The notes beneath the pieces are model-generated. The model worked only from the letters and a program-made list of their open reading frames with translations. It did no database searches and was not told the DNA's origin. Shown here piece by piece: positions 26,212-35,340 of a DNA stretch of 64,000 nucleotides. Numbering within the stretch: the first letter of the stretch is position 1; each line of letters starts with the position of its first letter. The DNA is from CAZLDI01 sp964558415. Its GTDB lineage: Bacteria > Chloroflexota > Dehalococcoidia > SM23-28-2 > RBG-16-64-32. The stretch spans positions 186,001 to 250,000 of the forward strand of contig CAZLDI010000001.1 of the NCBI GenBank assembly GCA_964558415.1, given 5' to 3'. The position numbers and the translations under genes are program-made.

Positions 26212-27125
26212 CAACCGAAACATCGCCCTCCCGCGACGAGGTGCGGTCCTATCTGAAGGAACGGCGCAACTGGGGGCGCTGGGGCGAAGCCGACGAGCGC
26301 GGCGCGATCAACCTGATCACGCCGCAGAAGCGCGCGGCTGCTGCGGCGCTGGTGCGCAGCGGACGGTCGGTATCGTTGTCTCGGGATGTGCCGACAACGC
26401 CCGGCCGCGGCAACCCGAATCCGGCGCAGCACTGGATGCGCAAGATCGAGCGCGAAGGCGGGGGCGGCGCGGCGCTGGACTACTACGGCCTCGTCTACCA
26501 CGGGCACGTCACCACGCACGTGGACGCGCTCTGCCACGTCTGGGATGAACACGGGATGTGGAACGGCCGCGACCCTCAGTTGGAGATCACGATGGACGGC
26601 GCGCGCTTCGCCGGCATCCAGCACTGGCGAGACGGGATCACGACTCGCGGCGTCCTGCTGGACGTGCCGAAGCACCGCGGTGAGCCCAGCGTCACGCTCG
26701 AGAGGCCCGTGCACGGCCGGGAGCTGGAAGAGATTGCGAAGGCAGAGGGCCTGACGCTGGCGCCGGGCGACGCCGTCTGCGTCTACAGCGGTCGCGAGGC
26801 CTGGCAGGCGGCGAACCCGCGCTGGAGCGGCTACCAGCCGCCGAGCCCGGGGCTGCACGCTTCGTGCCTGCCCTTCCTGCGCGACAACGACGTCGCGGTG
26901 CTGGCGTGGGACCTGATGGACGCCCGGCCCGACGAATACGGCGTCCCCTGGACGGTGCACGGTGCGATCTTCGCCTACGGCATCGCGCTGGTTGACAACG
27001 CGCTGCTGCAGCCGCTTGCGGAAGCGTGCGCGGAGGAAGGAAGATACGAGTTCATGCTCACGTTTGCACCACTGCCGTTCGTCGGCGGCACCGGCTCGCC
27101 GGTGAACCCGATCGCGCTGTTCTGA
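26208..27125 (+). CDS. Cyclase-family (PF04199, kynurenine formamidase-like) hydrolase
   Basis: Metal-dependent amidohydrolase of the putative cyclase family, about 305 residues. The metal-binding signature is HGHVTTHVDALCHV (HxxTHxDxxxH). Family members open formyl-kynurenine or cyclic amides; the substrate here is unknown. GGAAGGAGG precedes the ATG, which overlaps the last adenylate cyclase stop, so it is co-translated with the array. Not a nucleotide cyclase despite its name. Confidence 0.88.
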   Translation: MTTETSPSRDEVRSYLKERRNWGRWGEADERGAINLITPQKRAAAAALVRSGRSVSLSRDVPTTPGRGNPNPAQHWMRKIEREGGGGAALDYYGLVYHGHVTTHVDALCHVWDEHGMWNGRDPQLEITMDGARFAGIQHWRDGITTRGVLLDVPKHRGEPSVTLERPVHGRELEEIAKAEGLTLAPGDAVCVYSGREAWQAANPRWSGYQPPSPGLHASCLPFLRDNDVAVLAWDLMDARPDEYGVPWTVHGAIFAYGIALVDNALLQPLAEACAEEGRYEFMLTFAPLPFVGGTGSPVNPIALF

Positions 27126-27145
27126 GAGATGAGACAGGAGAAGCG

Positions 27146-28351
27146 ATGACAACTGACTACGACATCATCACAGTGGGCGGCGGGCTGGGCGGCGCGGCGC
27201 TCGCGAAGGCGATGGCTGAACGAGGCTACAGGGCGCTCGTGGTAGAGCGCGAGACACAGTTCAAGGACCGCGTGCGCGGCGAGGCGATGACGCCGTGGGG
27301 GGTCGTGGATACAAAGGATCTGGGCATCTACGACCTGATCATGGCCAGCGGCGGATACCACCCGCAATTCTGGGACACGTGGATCGGGCCGGCCTCTATC
27401 GATGTTCGTGACCTGGCGGAGACAACACCCGGTGGCTGCAAGGGGATGAACTTCTACCACCCGGCGATCCAGGAGGCGCTTATCCAGGCCGCCGAACGGG
27501 CCGGCGCCACCGTCCGGAGAGGCGTCCGTGTGCGGGCGATTCAGACCGGAAAACAGCCGAAAGTCACTGTCGGATCCAACGGCGGCGAGGAATCGCTGAG
27601 CTGCCGCCTGATCGTCGGCGTGGACGGCCGCGGTTCGCTCGTTCGCAAGTGGGCAGGATTCGACGTCTCACACATACAGGAGCGAAATCAGATCGGCGGC
27701 ATCCTCTTTGAGGAGATGCGGGCTCCCGATGACCGCTCGATCCTCCTCGGCAACCCCTTCATGCAGCGCATGGTAGTCGTGTTTCCCCAGGGGCAGAGCC
27801 GCGCCCGCGCCTACTTCATAAACCGCGTAGACGAAGGTGTTCGCCTCCAGGGCGACAACGACGTGCCCCGGTTTGTGGAAGAGTGCGTCAAGACCGGTCT
27901 GCCCGCCGCGTACTTCGAAGGCGCCAAGCCGGCCGGACCACTGGCCACTTTCCCCGGGCTCTATGAGTGGGTGGAGCATCCGTACAAAGACGGCGTCGCG
28001 CTGATTGGCGACGCGGCCTGCACGAGCGACCCCACCTGGGGGCAGGGTCTTTCGCTAACCGTGCGCGGCGCGCGCGCCCTGCGCGATGCCCTCCTCGCGG
28101 ATGACGACTGGAGCCGCGCTGGCGACGCCTACGCCGCGGAGCATGCCCGCTATTGGGGCACCGTTCGCACAGTCGAACAGTGGTTCACGGACCTGTTCTT
28201 CGAGACGGGCCAGGAGGCGGACGCCGTCCGCAACCGGGTCTTCCCCCTGGTCGCGCAGGACCCGATGAGGCTCAACGATTGCTTCCTCGGCGGCCCTGAA
28301 GCGCACCCCGCCGACGAGGCGTCCCGCCGCCGCTTCTTCGGGGAGGACTAG
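27146..28351 (+). CDS. FAD-dependent monooxygenase/oxidoreductase
   Basis: Group A flavoprotein-like enzyme of 401 residues. FAD-binding motifs: VGGGLGGAALA at the N-terminus with the Glu in VVERE, and LIGDAACTSDPTWGQG in the GD motif region. Resembles p-hydroxybenzoate hydroxylase-fold monooxygenases and geranylgeranyl-reductase-like proteins. AGGAG lies 6 bases before the ATG, 20 bases after the cyclase-family gene, suggesting one catabolic operon. Substrate unknown. Confidence 0.85.
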   Translation: MTTDYDIITVGGGLGGAALAKAMAERGYRALVVERETQFKDRVRGEAMTPWGVVDTKDLGIYDLIMASGGYHPQFWDTWIGPASIDVRDLAETTPGGCKGMNFYHPAIQEALIQAAERAGATVRRGVRVRAIQTGKQPKVTVGSNGGEESLSCRLIVGVDGRGSLVRKWAGFDVSHIQERNQIGGILFEEMRAPDDRSILLGNPFMQRMVVVFPQGQSRARAYFINRVDEGVRLQGDNDVPRFVEECVKTGLPAAYFEGAKPAGPLATFPGLYEWVEHPYKDGVALIGDAACTSDPTWGQGLSLTVRGARALRDALLADDDWSRAGDAYAAEHARYWGTVRTVEQWFTDLFFETGQEADAVRNRVFPLVAQDPMRLNDCFLGGPEAHPADEASRRRFFGED

Positions 28352-28473
28352 GCCCGCCCAATGCAGTCCAGTTCGCTGCTGGTTCGCCGCCAGAACGGAG
28401 CGATTGCCAGAAGCCGTCAGCGTCTTGCGCAGAAAAGCAACCGTAGTCAGCAATCATCAGAAGGAGGAAGATC

Positions 28474-29316
28474 ATGGGCAAGCTAGCGGACAAGGTAGCC
28501 GTCGTCACGGGCGCAAGCTCGGGCATCGGCCTGGCGATCGCGAAGGCGCTGGGGCGCGAGAGCGCCTCGGTCGTGCTGGGCGGGCGCACGATGGCGCCGA
28601 TGGAGGAGGCCGCGAACGAGATCTCGTCCAACAGCGGCCGCGCCACCGTCGTCCAGGGGGACGTGCGTGTGGAGAAGGACGTCCGTGACCTCGTGGACGC
28701 CGCGGTCTCGCAGTTCGGGAAGCTGGACATCATGGTAAACAACGCAGGCGTCAACCCGTTCGACAACGTGCTGGAGGGCGAGCTGGAGAAGTGGCGCGAG
28801 ACTCTGGAGGTAAACGTGTTGGGCCTGGCTCTGGGCTGCCGCGAGGCGTACCGCGTGATGAAGGGCAAGGGCGGGCACATCGTCAACATCACCAGCGTCG
28901 CGGCGCGCTACGCCGAGCCGGACGGGCCGATGTACGCGGCTTCTAAGCACGCGGCGGGCGCGCTGACCGAGAGCCTGCGCCTGGCCCTCCAGGGGAAGGG
29001 CATCCGCATGACGGCCATCATGCCCGGTGCAGCCGCCACCAACCTGATCCGCTCGATGCCCCAGGAGCAGCTGTTCGGCATTGTGAGGATGTTCGGGATG
29101 AACCCGGAGGAGATGGGGTTCACGCCCGGCGGGCACGTGCCGCAGGAGGTTTTCGACCGCGTGACAGCAGTGGCGAAGAACTTCGTGATGCGCTCAGAGG
29201 ATGTCGCGGAGGCGGTGCTGTTCGCTGTCACGCTACCGGAGACGGTGCACGTCAACGAGATCATGATCCGCCCGCCGCAGCCGCTCGCGATACCGGGGCT
29301 GGCCCTGCCGGCGTAG
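28474..29316 (+). CDS. Short-chain dehydrogenase/reductase
   Basis: Classical SDR of 280 residues: cofactor motif TGASSGIG, NNAG, the catalytic Ser in ITSVAAR and YAASK (Tyr/Lys). It is about 30 residues longer than a minimal SDR because of an insertion before the C-terminus. AAGGAGG precedes the ATG. Likely part of the preceding catabolic cluster; substrate unknown. Confidence 0.9.
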   Translation: MGKLADKVAVVTGASSGIGLAIAKALGRESASVVLGGRTMAPMEEAANEISSNSGRATVVQGDVRVEKDVRDLVDAAVSQFGKLDIMVNNAGVNPFDNVLEGELEKWRETLEVNVLGLALGCREAYRVMKGKGGHIVNITSVAARYAEPDGPMYAASKHAAGALTESLRLALQGKGIRMTAIMPGAAATNLIRSMPQEQLFGIVRMFGMNPEEMGFTPGGHVPQEVFDRVTAVAKNFVMRSEDVAEAVLFAVTLPETVHVNEIMIRPPQPLAIPGLALPA

Positions 29317-29344
29317 AGGAGCGAAATGTGTCCGGGCTAACGCC

Positions 29345-29809
29345 TTAGCGCAGTGCCCAGACGCGATACTCCACGCCGTTCGGTATAACCCGCCCGCGGC
29401 CGACAGCGACGACCTGGTTGAGCCAGGCGTACTTCTCCGCGCCCGTCTGGAACAGCGGGTTGGTGTAGAAGTAGTACTCGTCCAGGGAGACGTCCTCGCC
29501 GCCGTAGATGCGCCCCAGCACCTGCATCGTCGCGATGATGAGCCCGCTGTAGTGGGAGTACACCAGCGCTCCGTCATCTGTCTTCAGCGTCGCGCGCACG
29601 TCCAACTGGACCGCGCCGTCCGGGCGCAGCGTCGCCCAGTCGCCGCCGCCGGGCAGAATCTCTCCCTTGATGCGCGGGCCTTCGACGGTGCCGCCCTTGA
29701 CGACGAACACCTGGCGGTTGCCGCTGGGCGTCTGGCCGACGGCCTGCGGCGGCTCCAGGTCCGCGTGCATGTCGTAGATGTGCTCCAGGCGAGGCTCTGC
29801 GTAGCTCAT
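29345..29809 (-). CDS. DUF3237-family protein
   Basis: A 154-residue protein with features typical of DUF3237: an N-terminal LEHIYDMHADLEPP, central LPGGGDWATLRPDGAVQLD and SHYSGLI. Family function is not established; members often occur beside aromatic and lipid catabolism genes. AAGGAGAA precedes the ATG. It follows an amidohydrolase gene by 14 bases on the same strand. Confidence 0.85.
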   Translation of the reverse strand: MSYAEPRLEHIYDMHADLEPPQAVGQTPSGNRQVFVVKGGTVEGPRIKGEILPGGGDWATLRPDGAVQLDVRATLKTDDGALVYSHYSGLIIATMQVLGRIYGGEDVSLDEYYFYTNPLFQTGAEKYAWLNQVVAVGRGRVIPNGVEYRVWALR

Positions 29810-29823
29810 GATTACGTTCTCCT

Positions 29824-31080
29824 TCAGACCGCCACGCCCGCGCGCGTCTCAAGCGTGTTCTTGTGCGGCTGCCCGCCCTTCATGATCAGCAGCAGCGATT
29901 CCCGGTCGCGCAGCGTGCGGATGTCTGCGAGTGGGTCGCCGTCCACGACCAGGATGTCGGCGAGCTTGCCGGGCTCGAGCGTCCCAACCTCGTCTGCCAT
30001 GTGGATGCACTCGCTGGCGGTCTTCGTTACCGAGACGATGGCCTGCATCGGCGTCATACCGGCCTTCACCATCAGCTCCAGCTCCTCGGCGTTACGCCCG
30101 TGCGGGCCCACGCCCTGGTCTGTGCCGAAGGCGATGCGCACACCGGCGTCCAGCGCCCGCCGGAACGCGTCCTGGTGTGCGTCGACGACTTCGTTCGCTT
30201 TGTGGATGGATTGTGGGTGGAGGCTGTCCGGCGCGCTTTCGGCGTAACGCAGCACCCAGACCGGCGCCACCAGCGTGGGGACCATGAAAGTACCGCGCCG
30301 CTTCATCTCGTCCAGCGTCTCATCGTCCGGATAGATGCAATGCTCGATCGATTCCACACCGGCGAAGACAGCGTTCTTGATCCCCTGCGTACCCTGCGCA
30401 TGGGCCATCACCGTCTTGCCCTTCGCGGCGGCCTCGTCGACGAACGCCGCGATCTCCTCCGGAGTGAACGCGGTATGGCCCGGCTCGTCCGTCGGTGACA
30501 TTACGCCGCCTGTGGTGGAGACCTTAACGAAGTCCGCGCCGGCCCTCATCACCAGGCGCACGCCCTTGCGCACCTGATCGACCCCGTCCACGAGGTTATC
30601 GGGCCATTCCGCGCCGCTGCCGCGGACGTCCAACCTGACCCCGGACGGCAGTGTTCCGTCGCCGTGGCCGCCGGTCTGCGAGAAGTGCGTAATCGCGATC
30701 CGCATGCGCGGCCCCGGTATCAGCCCTTCCTCGATAGCCATCTTGAAGCCTGCGGGAGAGCCCCCTGCATCACGCACGGACGTGAACCCGGAGTCGAGCG
30801 TTCGCCTTGCGTTTTTCGCGCCGTGGAAGAGTTGGACGCTGGCCGGCAGCCGCTGGCGCTCCTGCAGACCGGCCACCTTCCCATAGAGGTGCACATGGCA
30901 GTCGATCATACCGGGCATGACCGTGCGCCCGGCGGCGTCGATGATCTCTGCGTCGCGCGGCGGCTCGAATCCGGCGCCAACACGGGTGATCCGCGCTTCC
31001 TCGATGATGATCGAGGCGTTCGGAACGGGATCCCGGCCCGTCCCGTCGATGATCGTGGCGTTAACGATGGCGGTTGTCAT
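29824..31080 (-). CDS. Metal-dependent amidohydrolase (imidazolonepropionase/prolidase-like)
   Basis: Amidohydrolase-superfamily enzyme of 418 residues. Metal ligands: HxH in MIDCHVHLYG, a Lys in ADFVKVSTTGG, His in VMAHAQGTQG and IEHCIYPDD, and the final Asp in FGTDQGVGPHG. Such proteins hydrolyse C-N bonds in cyclic amides or Xaa-Pro dipeptides. CGGAGAA precedes the ATG. First gene of a pair with the DUF3237 gene. Confidence 0.9.
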   Translation of the reverse strand: MTTAIVNATIIDGTGRDPVPNASIIIEEARITRVGAGFEPPRDAEIIDAAGRTVMPGMIDCHVHLYGKVAGLQERQRLPASVQLFHGAKNARRTLDSGFTSVRDAGGSPAGFKMAIEEGLIPGPRMRIAITHFSQTGGHGDGTLPSGVRLDVRGSGAEWPDNLVDGVDQVRKGVRLVMRAGADFVKVSTTGGVMSPTDEPGHTAFTPEEIAAFVDEAAAKGKTVMAHAQGTQGIKNAVFAGVESIEHCIYPDDETLDEMKRRGTFMVPTLVAPVWVLRYAESAPDSLHPQSIHKANEVVDAHQDAFRRALDAGVRIAFGTDQGVGPHGRNAEELELMVKAGMTPMQAIVSVTKTASECIHMADEVGTLEPGKLADILVVDGDPLADIRTLRDRESLLLIMKGGQPHKNTLETRAGVAV

Positions 31081-31118
31081 GGGCGTTCTCCGGAGATATG
31101 GCGCGGCTGGTGGGTCCG

Positions 31119-31340
31119 TCAGGCTGAAGCAGCGACCTCGAAATGCGCGAGGAATCGGTCCTTGGTCGGCTCCTCACCTTCCTCAGCCAGCGCTTCGAGA
31201 AACACGGCGATTGCGTCACGCGAGTTCTGCATGAGCTGATCCAAACTTTCCCCTTGCGCGACGCATCCCGGCAGCTCAGCAACATCGGCCCAGAAGCCAC
31301 CCTCTTCAGCTTCGAATACGTTCAGGTGATAGGTTCTCAT
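31119..31340 (-). CDS. hicB: HicB-type antitoxin
   Basis: Seventy-three residues with the HicB/UPF0150 partial RNase H-like fold: YHLNVFEAEEGGFWADV, then ELPGCVAQGESLDQLMQN. It neutralises the HicA RNase. ATG 31340 begins directly on the fold; a GTG at 31352 overlaps the hicA stop as GTGA and could be the coupled start. Directly downstream of hicA. Confidence 0.87.
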   Translation of the reverse strand: MRTYHLNVFEAEEGGFWADVAELPGCVAQGESLDQLMQNSRDAIAVFLEALAEEGEEPTKDRFLAHFEVAASA

Positions 31341-31348
31341 TTCGAATC

Positions 31349-31573
31349 TCACAGGTGGCTCAAGAAATCCTCGACCGTTAGTCCAGCGACCTTGATCTGG
31401 CGCTCGAGCAAACCCTTCTTCAGGATACCAGACGGCAGCAAGACGAGCATGCCGTTCGGCATCCTCAGTATGCGATGTCCGCGTTTAGCCTTTCGTATCT
31501 GACCACCGGCTCGCTCGAACGCCTTAATCGCCTGTTGTTGATGGATGCCTGAGGGCAGTTTGGCCGGGGCGAT
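31349..31573 (-). CDS. hicA: HicA-like mRNA interferase toxin without a standard start codon
   Basis: The minus-strand frame immediately after the gltD stop translates to LPSGIHQQQAIKAFERAGG, then a central KRGHRIL (the conserved Gly-His of the HicA active site) and ends EDFLSHL. This is a full-length HicA double-stranded-RNA-binding-like fold of about 70 residues. No ATG, GTG or TTG lies between the in-frame gltD stop and the domain; ATC at 31573 or CTG at 31558 are the only placed candidates. It could be a silenced toxin (ATG to ATC) or use a rare start. Next gene is hicB. Confidence 0.7.
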   Translation of the reverse strand: MAPAKLPSGIHQQQAIKAFERAGGQIRKAKRGHRILRMPNGMLVLLPSGILKKGLLERQIKVAGLTVEDFLSHL

Positions 31574-31579
31574 GGCAAA

Positions 31580-33031
31580 TCAGCCTAGGCTGCCCAAATA
31601 GTTGTGTATTGCGATTGACGCGCGGCGGCCGTCTGCCATCGCCGTGACGACGAGGTCCGCGCCGTTGACGTTGTCGCCGCCCGCGAACACGCCGGGCCGC
31701 GTCGTCGCGAAGTCCTCGTCCACACGAACGGTCTTCCAGGCGGTGGTGCGCAGGCCCGGCGTAGTCTTCTCCAGTTCTTCGTCCGGACTGTAGCCGATCG
31801 CGAGGACGACGATGTCCGCCGGGTGCGTGAACTCGGAGCCCGGGATGCGCTCCGGGCGACGGCGCCCTGATTCGTCCGGTGTGCCTAGCTGCATACGCTC
31901 GCACTCGGCCGCGCGGACAGCGCCGTTCTCGCCGGTGAAGCGCACGGGCGTTGTCAGGTACATGAACTGCACGCCCTCTTCACGCGCATGACGGCGCTCC
32001 TCTTCGCGGCCCTTCTGCTCCGCCTCTGTCCGGCGGTACATGCAGGTGACGGACTTCGCGCCCAGGCGCACAGCGGTGCGGACGCAGTCCATCGAGGTGT
32101 CTCCACCGCCGACGACCAGCACGTCTTTATCTTCGCAGTCCAGCGGCTCTCGCATGTTCTCTGGCAGTTGCTCAGGCTCCAGGTTGCCGCGCACTAGGAA
32201 CTCTGTGGCCTGGTAGATGCTGCCCAGCTCTTCCCCGGGGATGCGCATCTGGCCGCCCACAGGGGCGCCGGTGCCCAGGAAGACGGCGTGGAACCCTTGC
32301 TCGAAAAGTTGGTCGATCGTGACGTCTCTGCCGATGACGGTGTTGCAGACGAACTCGATCCCCATACGGCCGAGGAACTCCAGCTTGTCCTGGAGGATCT
32401 CCTTACGCATCTTGAAGTTGGGGATTCCATAGAGCAGGATGCCACCCGGCACCGGCCAGGATTCGTAAACGGTGCAACTGTGCCCCTGCTTCGTCAACTC
32501 CTCCGCAACAGCCAGCCCAGCGGGACCCGAGCCGATGACCGCGACCCGCTTGCCTGTGGGCGGCGCGAGAACCGGCTGCGGCACGCCGCCGTTACGGCGC
32601 TCGAAGTCCGAAATGAACGCCTCCAGCTTGCCGATGGCCACGGGCGGCTGCTTGCCGTACGGCCCCGCGCGGATGGCGAAGCCGACGACGCAGGCGCCCT
32701 CACATAGCGATTCCTGCGGACACAGGCGTCCGCACATCTCCGGCAGGTTGCTGGTCTCGCGGAACTTGGCGGCGGCGCCGTAGACGTCCCCCTCTTCCAG
32801 GAGGATCAGCGCGGCCGGGATGTCGTTACCGGTCGGGCAGGCGTCCTGGCAGGGGGCCGTTGGACAGTGGATGCAGCGCTCCGCCTCGATGATCGCGGTC
32901 TCGATATCGTAGCCGAGGAAGGCCTCGTCCCAGTTATGGACGCGCAGCTTCGGGTCCTGCTTGTTGACGGGCTGGACCTCAATCTGGAGCCGCCTCAGGT
33001 TATCGTGGGCGCGGTCTGCCTGTTGCTGCAT
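31580..33031 (-). CDS. gltD: Glutamate synthase small-subunit-like NAD(P) oxidoreductase
   Basis: GltD-family flavoprotein of 483 residues. The N-terminus carries the two 4Fe-4S cysteine groups (CIHCPTAPCQDACPTGNDIP and CGRLCPQESLCEGAC). A FAD Rossmann motif (VIGSGPAGLAVAEEL) and an NAD(P) motif (VVGGGDTSMDC) follow. No gltB large subunit is adjacent, so it may serve another partner (NfnB-like, dihydropyrimidine dehydrogenase-like). Starts ATG with no strong ribosome site. Confidence 0.9.
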   Translation of the reverse strand: MQQQADRAHDNLRRLQIEVQPVNKQDPKLRVHNWDEAFLGYDIETAIIEAERCIHCPTAPCQDACPTGNDIPAALILLEEGDVYGAAAKFRETSNLPEMCGRLCPQESLCEGACVVGFAIRAGPYGKQPPVAIGKLEAFISDFERRNGGVPQPVLAPPTGKRVAVIGSGPAGLAVAEELTKQGHSCTVYESWPVPGGILLYGIPNFKMRKEILQDKLEFLGRMGIEFVCNTVIGRDVTIDQLFEQGFHAVFLGTGAPVGGQMRIPGEELGSIYQATEFLVRGNLEPEQLPENMREPLDCEDKDVLVVGGGDTSMDCVRTAVRLGAKSVTCMYRRTEAEQKGREEERRHAREEGVQFMYLTTPVRFTGENGAVRAAECERMQLGTPDESGRRRPERIPGSEFTHPADIVVLAIGYSPDEELEKTTPGLRTTAWKTVRVDEDFATTRPGVFAGGDNVNGADLVVTAMADGRRASIAIHNYLGSLG

Positions 33032-33428
33032 TCGTCTCTCTAACGCGAGTGTAGGATAGTTTAGCAGATGAAGGCAGCCGTCTGTCAGAACTTCTAGTGC
33101 CCCGCGTCGATCGGTTTCACTTTGATCATTCCAACCACTTGGGTCACCACCCTGGCGCCCATCTCGCCGAGCCGTTCTTCAGTCACGAGGCCGGCTTCCA
33201 GCCATCGGGACACTACGGATCGGTCAACGACCGTCTTGAGGCACTCAGCGAGCCGGTCCCCACAAGGACTCCTGGGGCGGGAGACAGGGCACTGGTCGCC
33301 GCGTTAACTATCCGTCGGCGACAGACTGCACCATGTCCGGGGAGGTTTCAAGGGGAAAGTGTCACACCTCTGCACGGCGCCCGGCGAAACGTTCAATCTA
33401 TCAGTGTGAGCGTCCCTGAATGGACGCC
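33032..33428. other. 397-base gap between gltD and ABC exporter, with a weak minus-strand ORF
   Basis: The only coding-like signal is a minus-strand frame ending in TAG at 33094-33096 and open for about 64 codons. It reads plausibly (VSRWLEAGLVTEERLG and later VGMIKVKPIDAGH), but the only start is GTG at 33213 (39 residues) and no ribosome site is seen. It may be a remnant or a very small gene. No clear terminator was found. Confidence 0.35.
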
Positions 33429-35339
33429 CTACGCGGGTTGCGGTTCTGTTTGGCCCGCACCTTGAGGCTGCCGCCGGTCTTGCTCCGGTGACTGCTCGTA
33501 CGTCATGCGGTACAGCCGCGCGTACAGGCCGTCGTGGGCCAGGAGCTCCGCGTGCGTCCCGGCCTCGACGATGCGACCGCCTTCCAGCGCGACAACGCGG
33601 TCGGCCCCGCGGATGGTCGACAGGCGGTGCGCGATGACGAACGATGTGCGGCCCTTGAGCAGTCGTTTGAGAGCGCGCTGGATCACAACCTCCGTCCGCG
33701 TGTCCACGTTCGCCGTCGCCTCGTCCAGGATCAGGATGCGCGGGTCCGCGATGACGGCGCGGGCGAAGGCGATGAGCTGTCGCTGGCCGAGTGATAGGTT
33801 CTGGCCGCGCTCGTGCAGCGGGGTGTCGTAGCCCTGCGGGAGGCGCTTGATAAAGTCGTGCGCGCCCACGGTCTTCGCGGCTTCTACGATCTCGTCGTCT
33901 GTGGCCTCCAGGCGACCGTAACGCACGTTGTCAGCCACGGTGCCCGAGAAGAGGAAGGGGTCCTGGAGCACGATGCCTAGCCGGCGCGCCAGCGAATGCC
34001 GCTGGATGTGGCGGACGTCGTGTCCATCGATAAGAACTCGGCCCTCGGTCACGTCGTAGAAGCGGGAGACCAGCGACGTGAGGGTGCTCTTCCCGGCGCC
34101 GGTGGGGCCTACGATGGCGATCGTCTCGCCGGCCTTTACGTGGAGGTTGATAGCGTGCAGCACCCTGACATCCGGGACGTACTCGAAGGACACGTTCTCG
34201 AACGTCACCTCGCCTCGCACGTCCGGCAACTCCACGGCGTCGGTTGCGTCGACTATCTCCGGCTTCGTGTCCAGCACCTCAAAGATGCGCTGGCCGCCCG
34301 CCATGGCGCGCTGGAGCTGCGTGTACTGGAGTACCAGGTCGCGCACGGGATCGAAGAAGCGCTGCACGTAGAGGGTGAAGGCGATCACGACGCCGACTGT
34401 GAGCGACCCGTCCAACACGCGGAAGCCGCCGAAGATGATCACCAGCGCTGTCGCGACGGATACGAGCACTTCGACCGCCGGCATGACAGCAGCGGTGATC
34501 CGGCCCGCCTCGACGTTGGCGCTTAAGTTCTCGCTGTTCACGCGGTCGAAGCGGCGGCTGTTCTCGTTCTCGCGCGAAAGGCTCTGGATGACGCGGACGC
34601 CGGAGACGTTCTCCTGGAGGTTAGCGTTGACCACTGCTATCGCCTGGCGGACGCGCACGAAAGCACGACGCGCGCGCGACTGCCAGAACACCATAATGGC
34701 GATCAGCACCGGCACGACGGAGAAGGTTACCAGCGAGAGCTGCACGTCCTGATAGGTCAGGAAGAAGATCACGAGCCCCAGCCCGGCGAAGTCAGCGAGG
34801 ATCGTTAGCAGGCCGGTAGTCAGCAACTCCTGGAGCACCGTGACGTCGTTCTGGACGCGGGACATCACGCGCCCGACCTCGTTCCGATCCAGGAAGCTGA
34901 GTGACAGCTTCTGGATGTGGTTGAACATCTGCATGCGTAGGGTAAGCAGAATCCGGTGGCCGATGAAGGCGGTGAGCAGCTGCTGCACGTACTGCGCGCC
35001 CCAGCTGACGAGGGCCATCGCCACGAGCGCCACGCCGAGGAGCGCGACGCCGCCGGTATCGCCGGTGGGGATGTATTCGTCGATCGCGAGTCCGATCAGG
35101 AACGGCTGGATGTTGGACGCCGCGGCGGCGACGAGCATGCCCGCGGTAGCGAGTGCCGCCTGACGCTTATACGGGCGGAGATAGGGGAATAGGCGCCGCA
35201 TCACGGCGGGGTCGTAGACGCGCCCGAGCTCGTCGTCGTCCCAGCCGTCGTAGCTGCGCTTCAGCGCGCTGGGGCGCTGCATGCCGGGATGCCCGGTGTT
35301 GCTCCACCCACCCGCGCCGTGTCCGCCCCAGAGTCCCAT
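33429..35339 (-). CDS. ABC exporter half-transporter, subunit with catalytic Walker B Glu
   Basis: Type IV ABC exporter half (636 residues): six membrane helices then the ATPase. Walker A GPTGAGKST and Walker B ILILDEATANVD with the catalytic Glu are canonical, but the signature is LSLGQ rather than LSGGQ. The partner gene ends one base upstream and has the reciprocal defect, so together they form a heterodimer with one consensus and one degenerate ATP site, as in BmrCD or TM287/288. Start ATG at 35339. Likely multidrug or lipid export; substrate not shown. Confidence 0.93.
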   Translation of the reverse strand: MGLWGGHGAGGWSNTGHPGMQRPSALKRSYDGWDDDELGRVYDPAVMRRLFPYLRPYKRQAALATAGMLVAAAASNIQPFLIGLAIDEYIPTGDTGGVALLGVALVAMALVSWGAQYVQQLLTAFIGHRILLTLRMQMFNHIQKLSLSFLDRNEVGRVMSRVQNDVTVLQELLTTGLLTILADFAGLGLVIFFLTYQDVQLSLVTFSVVPVLIAIMVFWQSRARRAFVRVRQAIAVVNANLQENVSGVRVIQSLSRENENSRRFDRVNSENLSANVEAGRITAAVMPAVEVLVSVATALVIIFGGFRVLDGSLTVGVVIAFTLYVQRFFDPVRDLVLQYTQLQRAMAGGQRIFEVLDTKPEIVDATDAVELPDVRGEVTFENVSFEYVPDVRVLHAINLHVKAGETIAIVGPTGAGKSTLTSLVSRFYDVTEGRVLIDGHDVRHIQRHSLARRLGIVLQDPFLFSGTVADNVRYGRLEATDDEIVEAAKTVGAHDFIKRLPQGYDTPLHERGQNLSLGQRQLIAFARAVIADPRILILDEATANVDTRTEVVIQRALKRLLKGRTSFVIAHRLSTIRGADRVVALEGGRIVEAGTHAELLAHDGLYARLYRMTYEQSPEQDRRQPQGAGQTEPQPA

Positions 35340-35340
35340 A

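Noticed and set aside
26208..27125. Fifth nucleotide cyclase in the array
   Set aside because: The gene is a PF04199 cyclase-family hydrolase with HxxTHxDxxxH; no nucleotide cyclase motifs.
33094..33288. Firm call of a small gene between gltD and the ABC exporter
   Set aside because: No ATG or ribosome site, and only a late GTG; kept as a weak remark.
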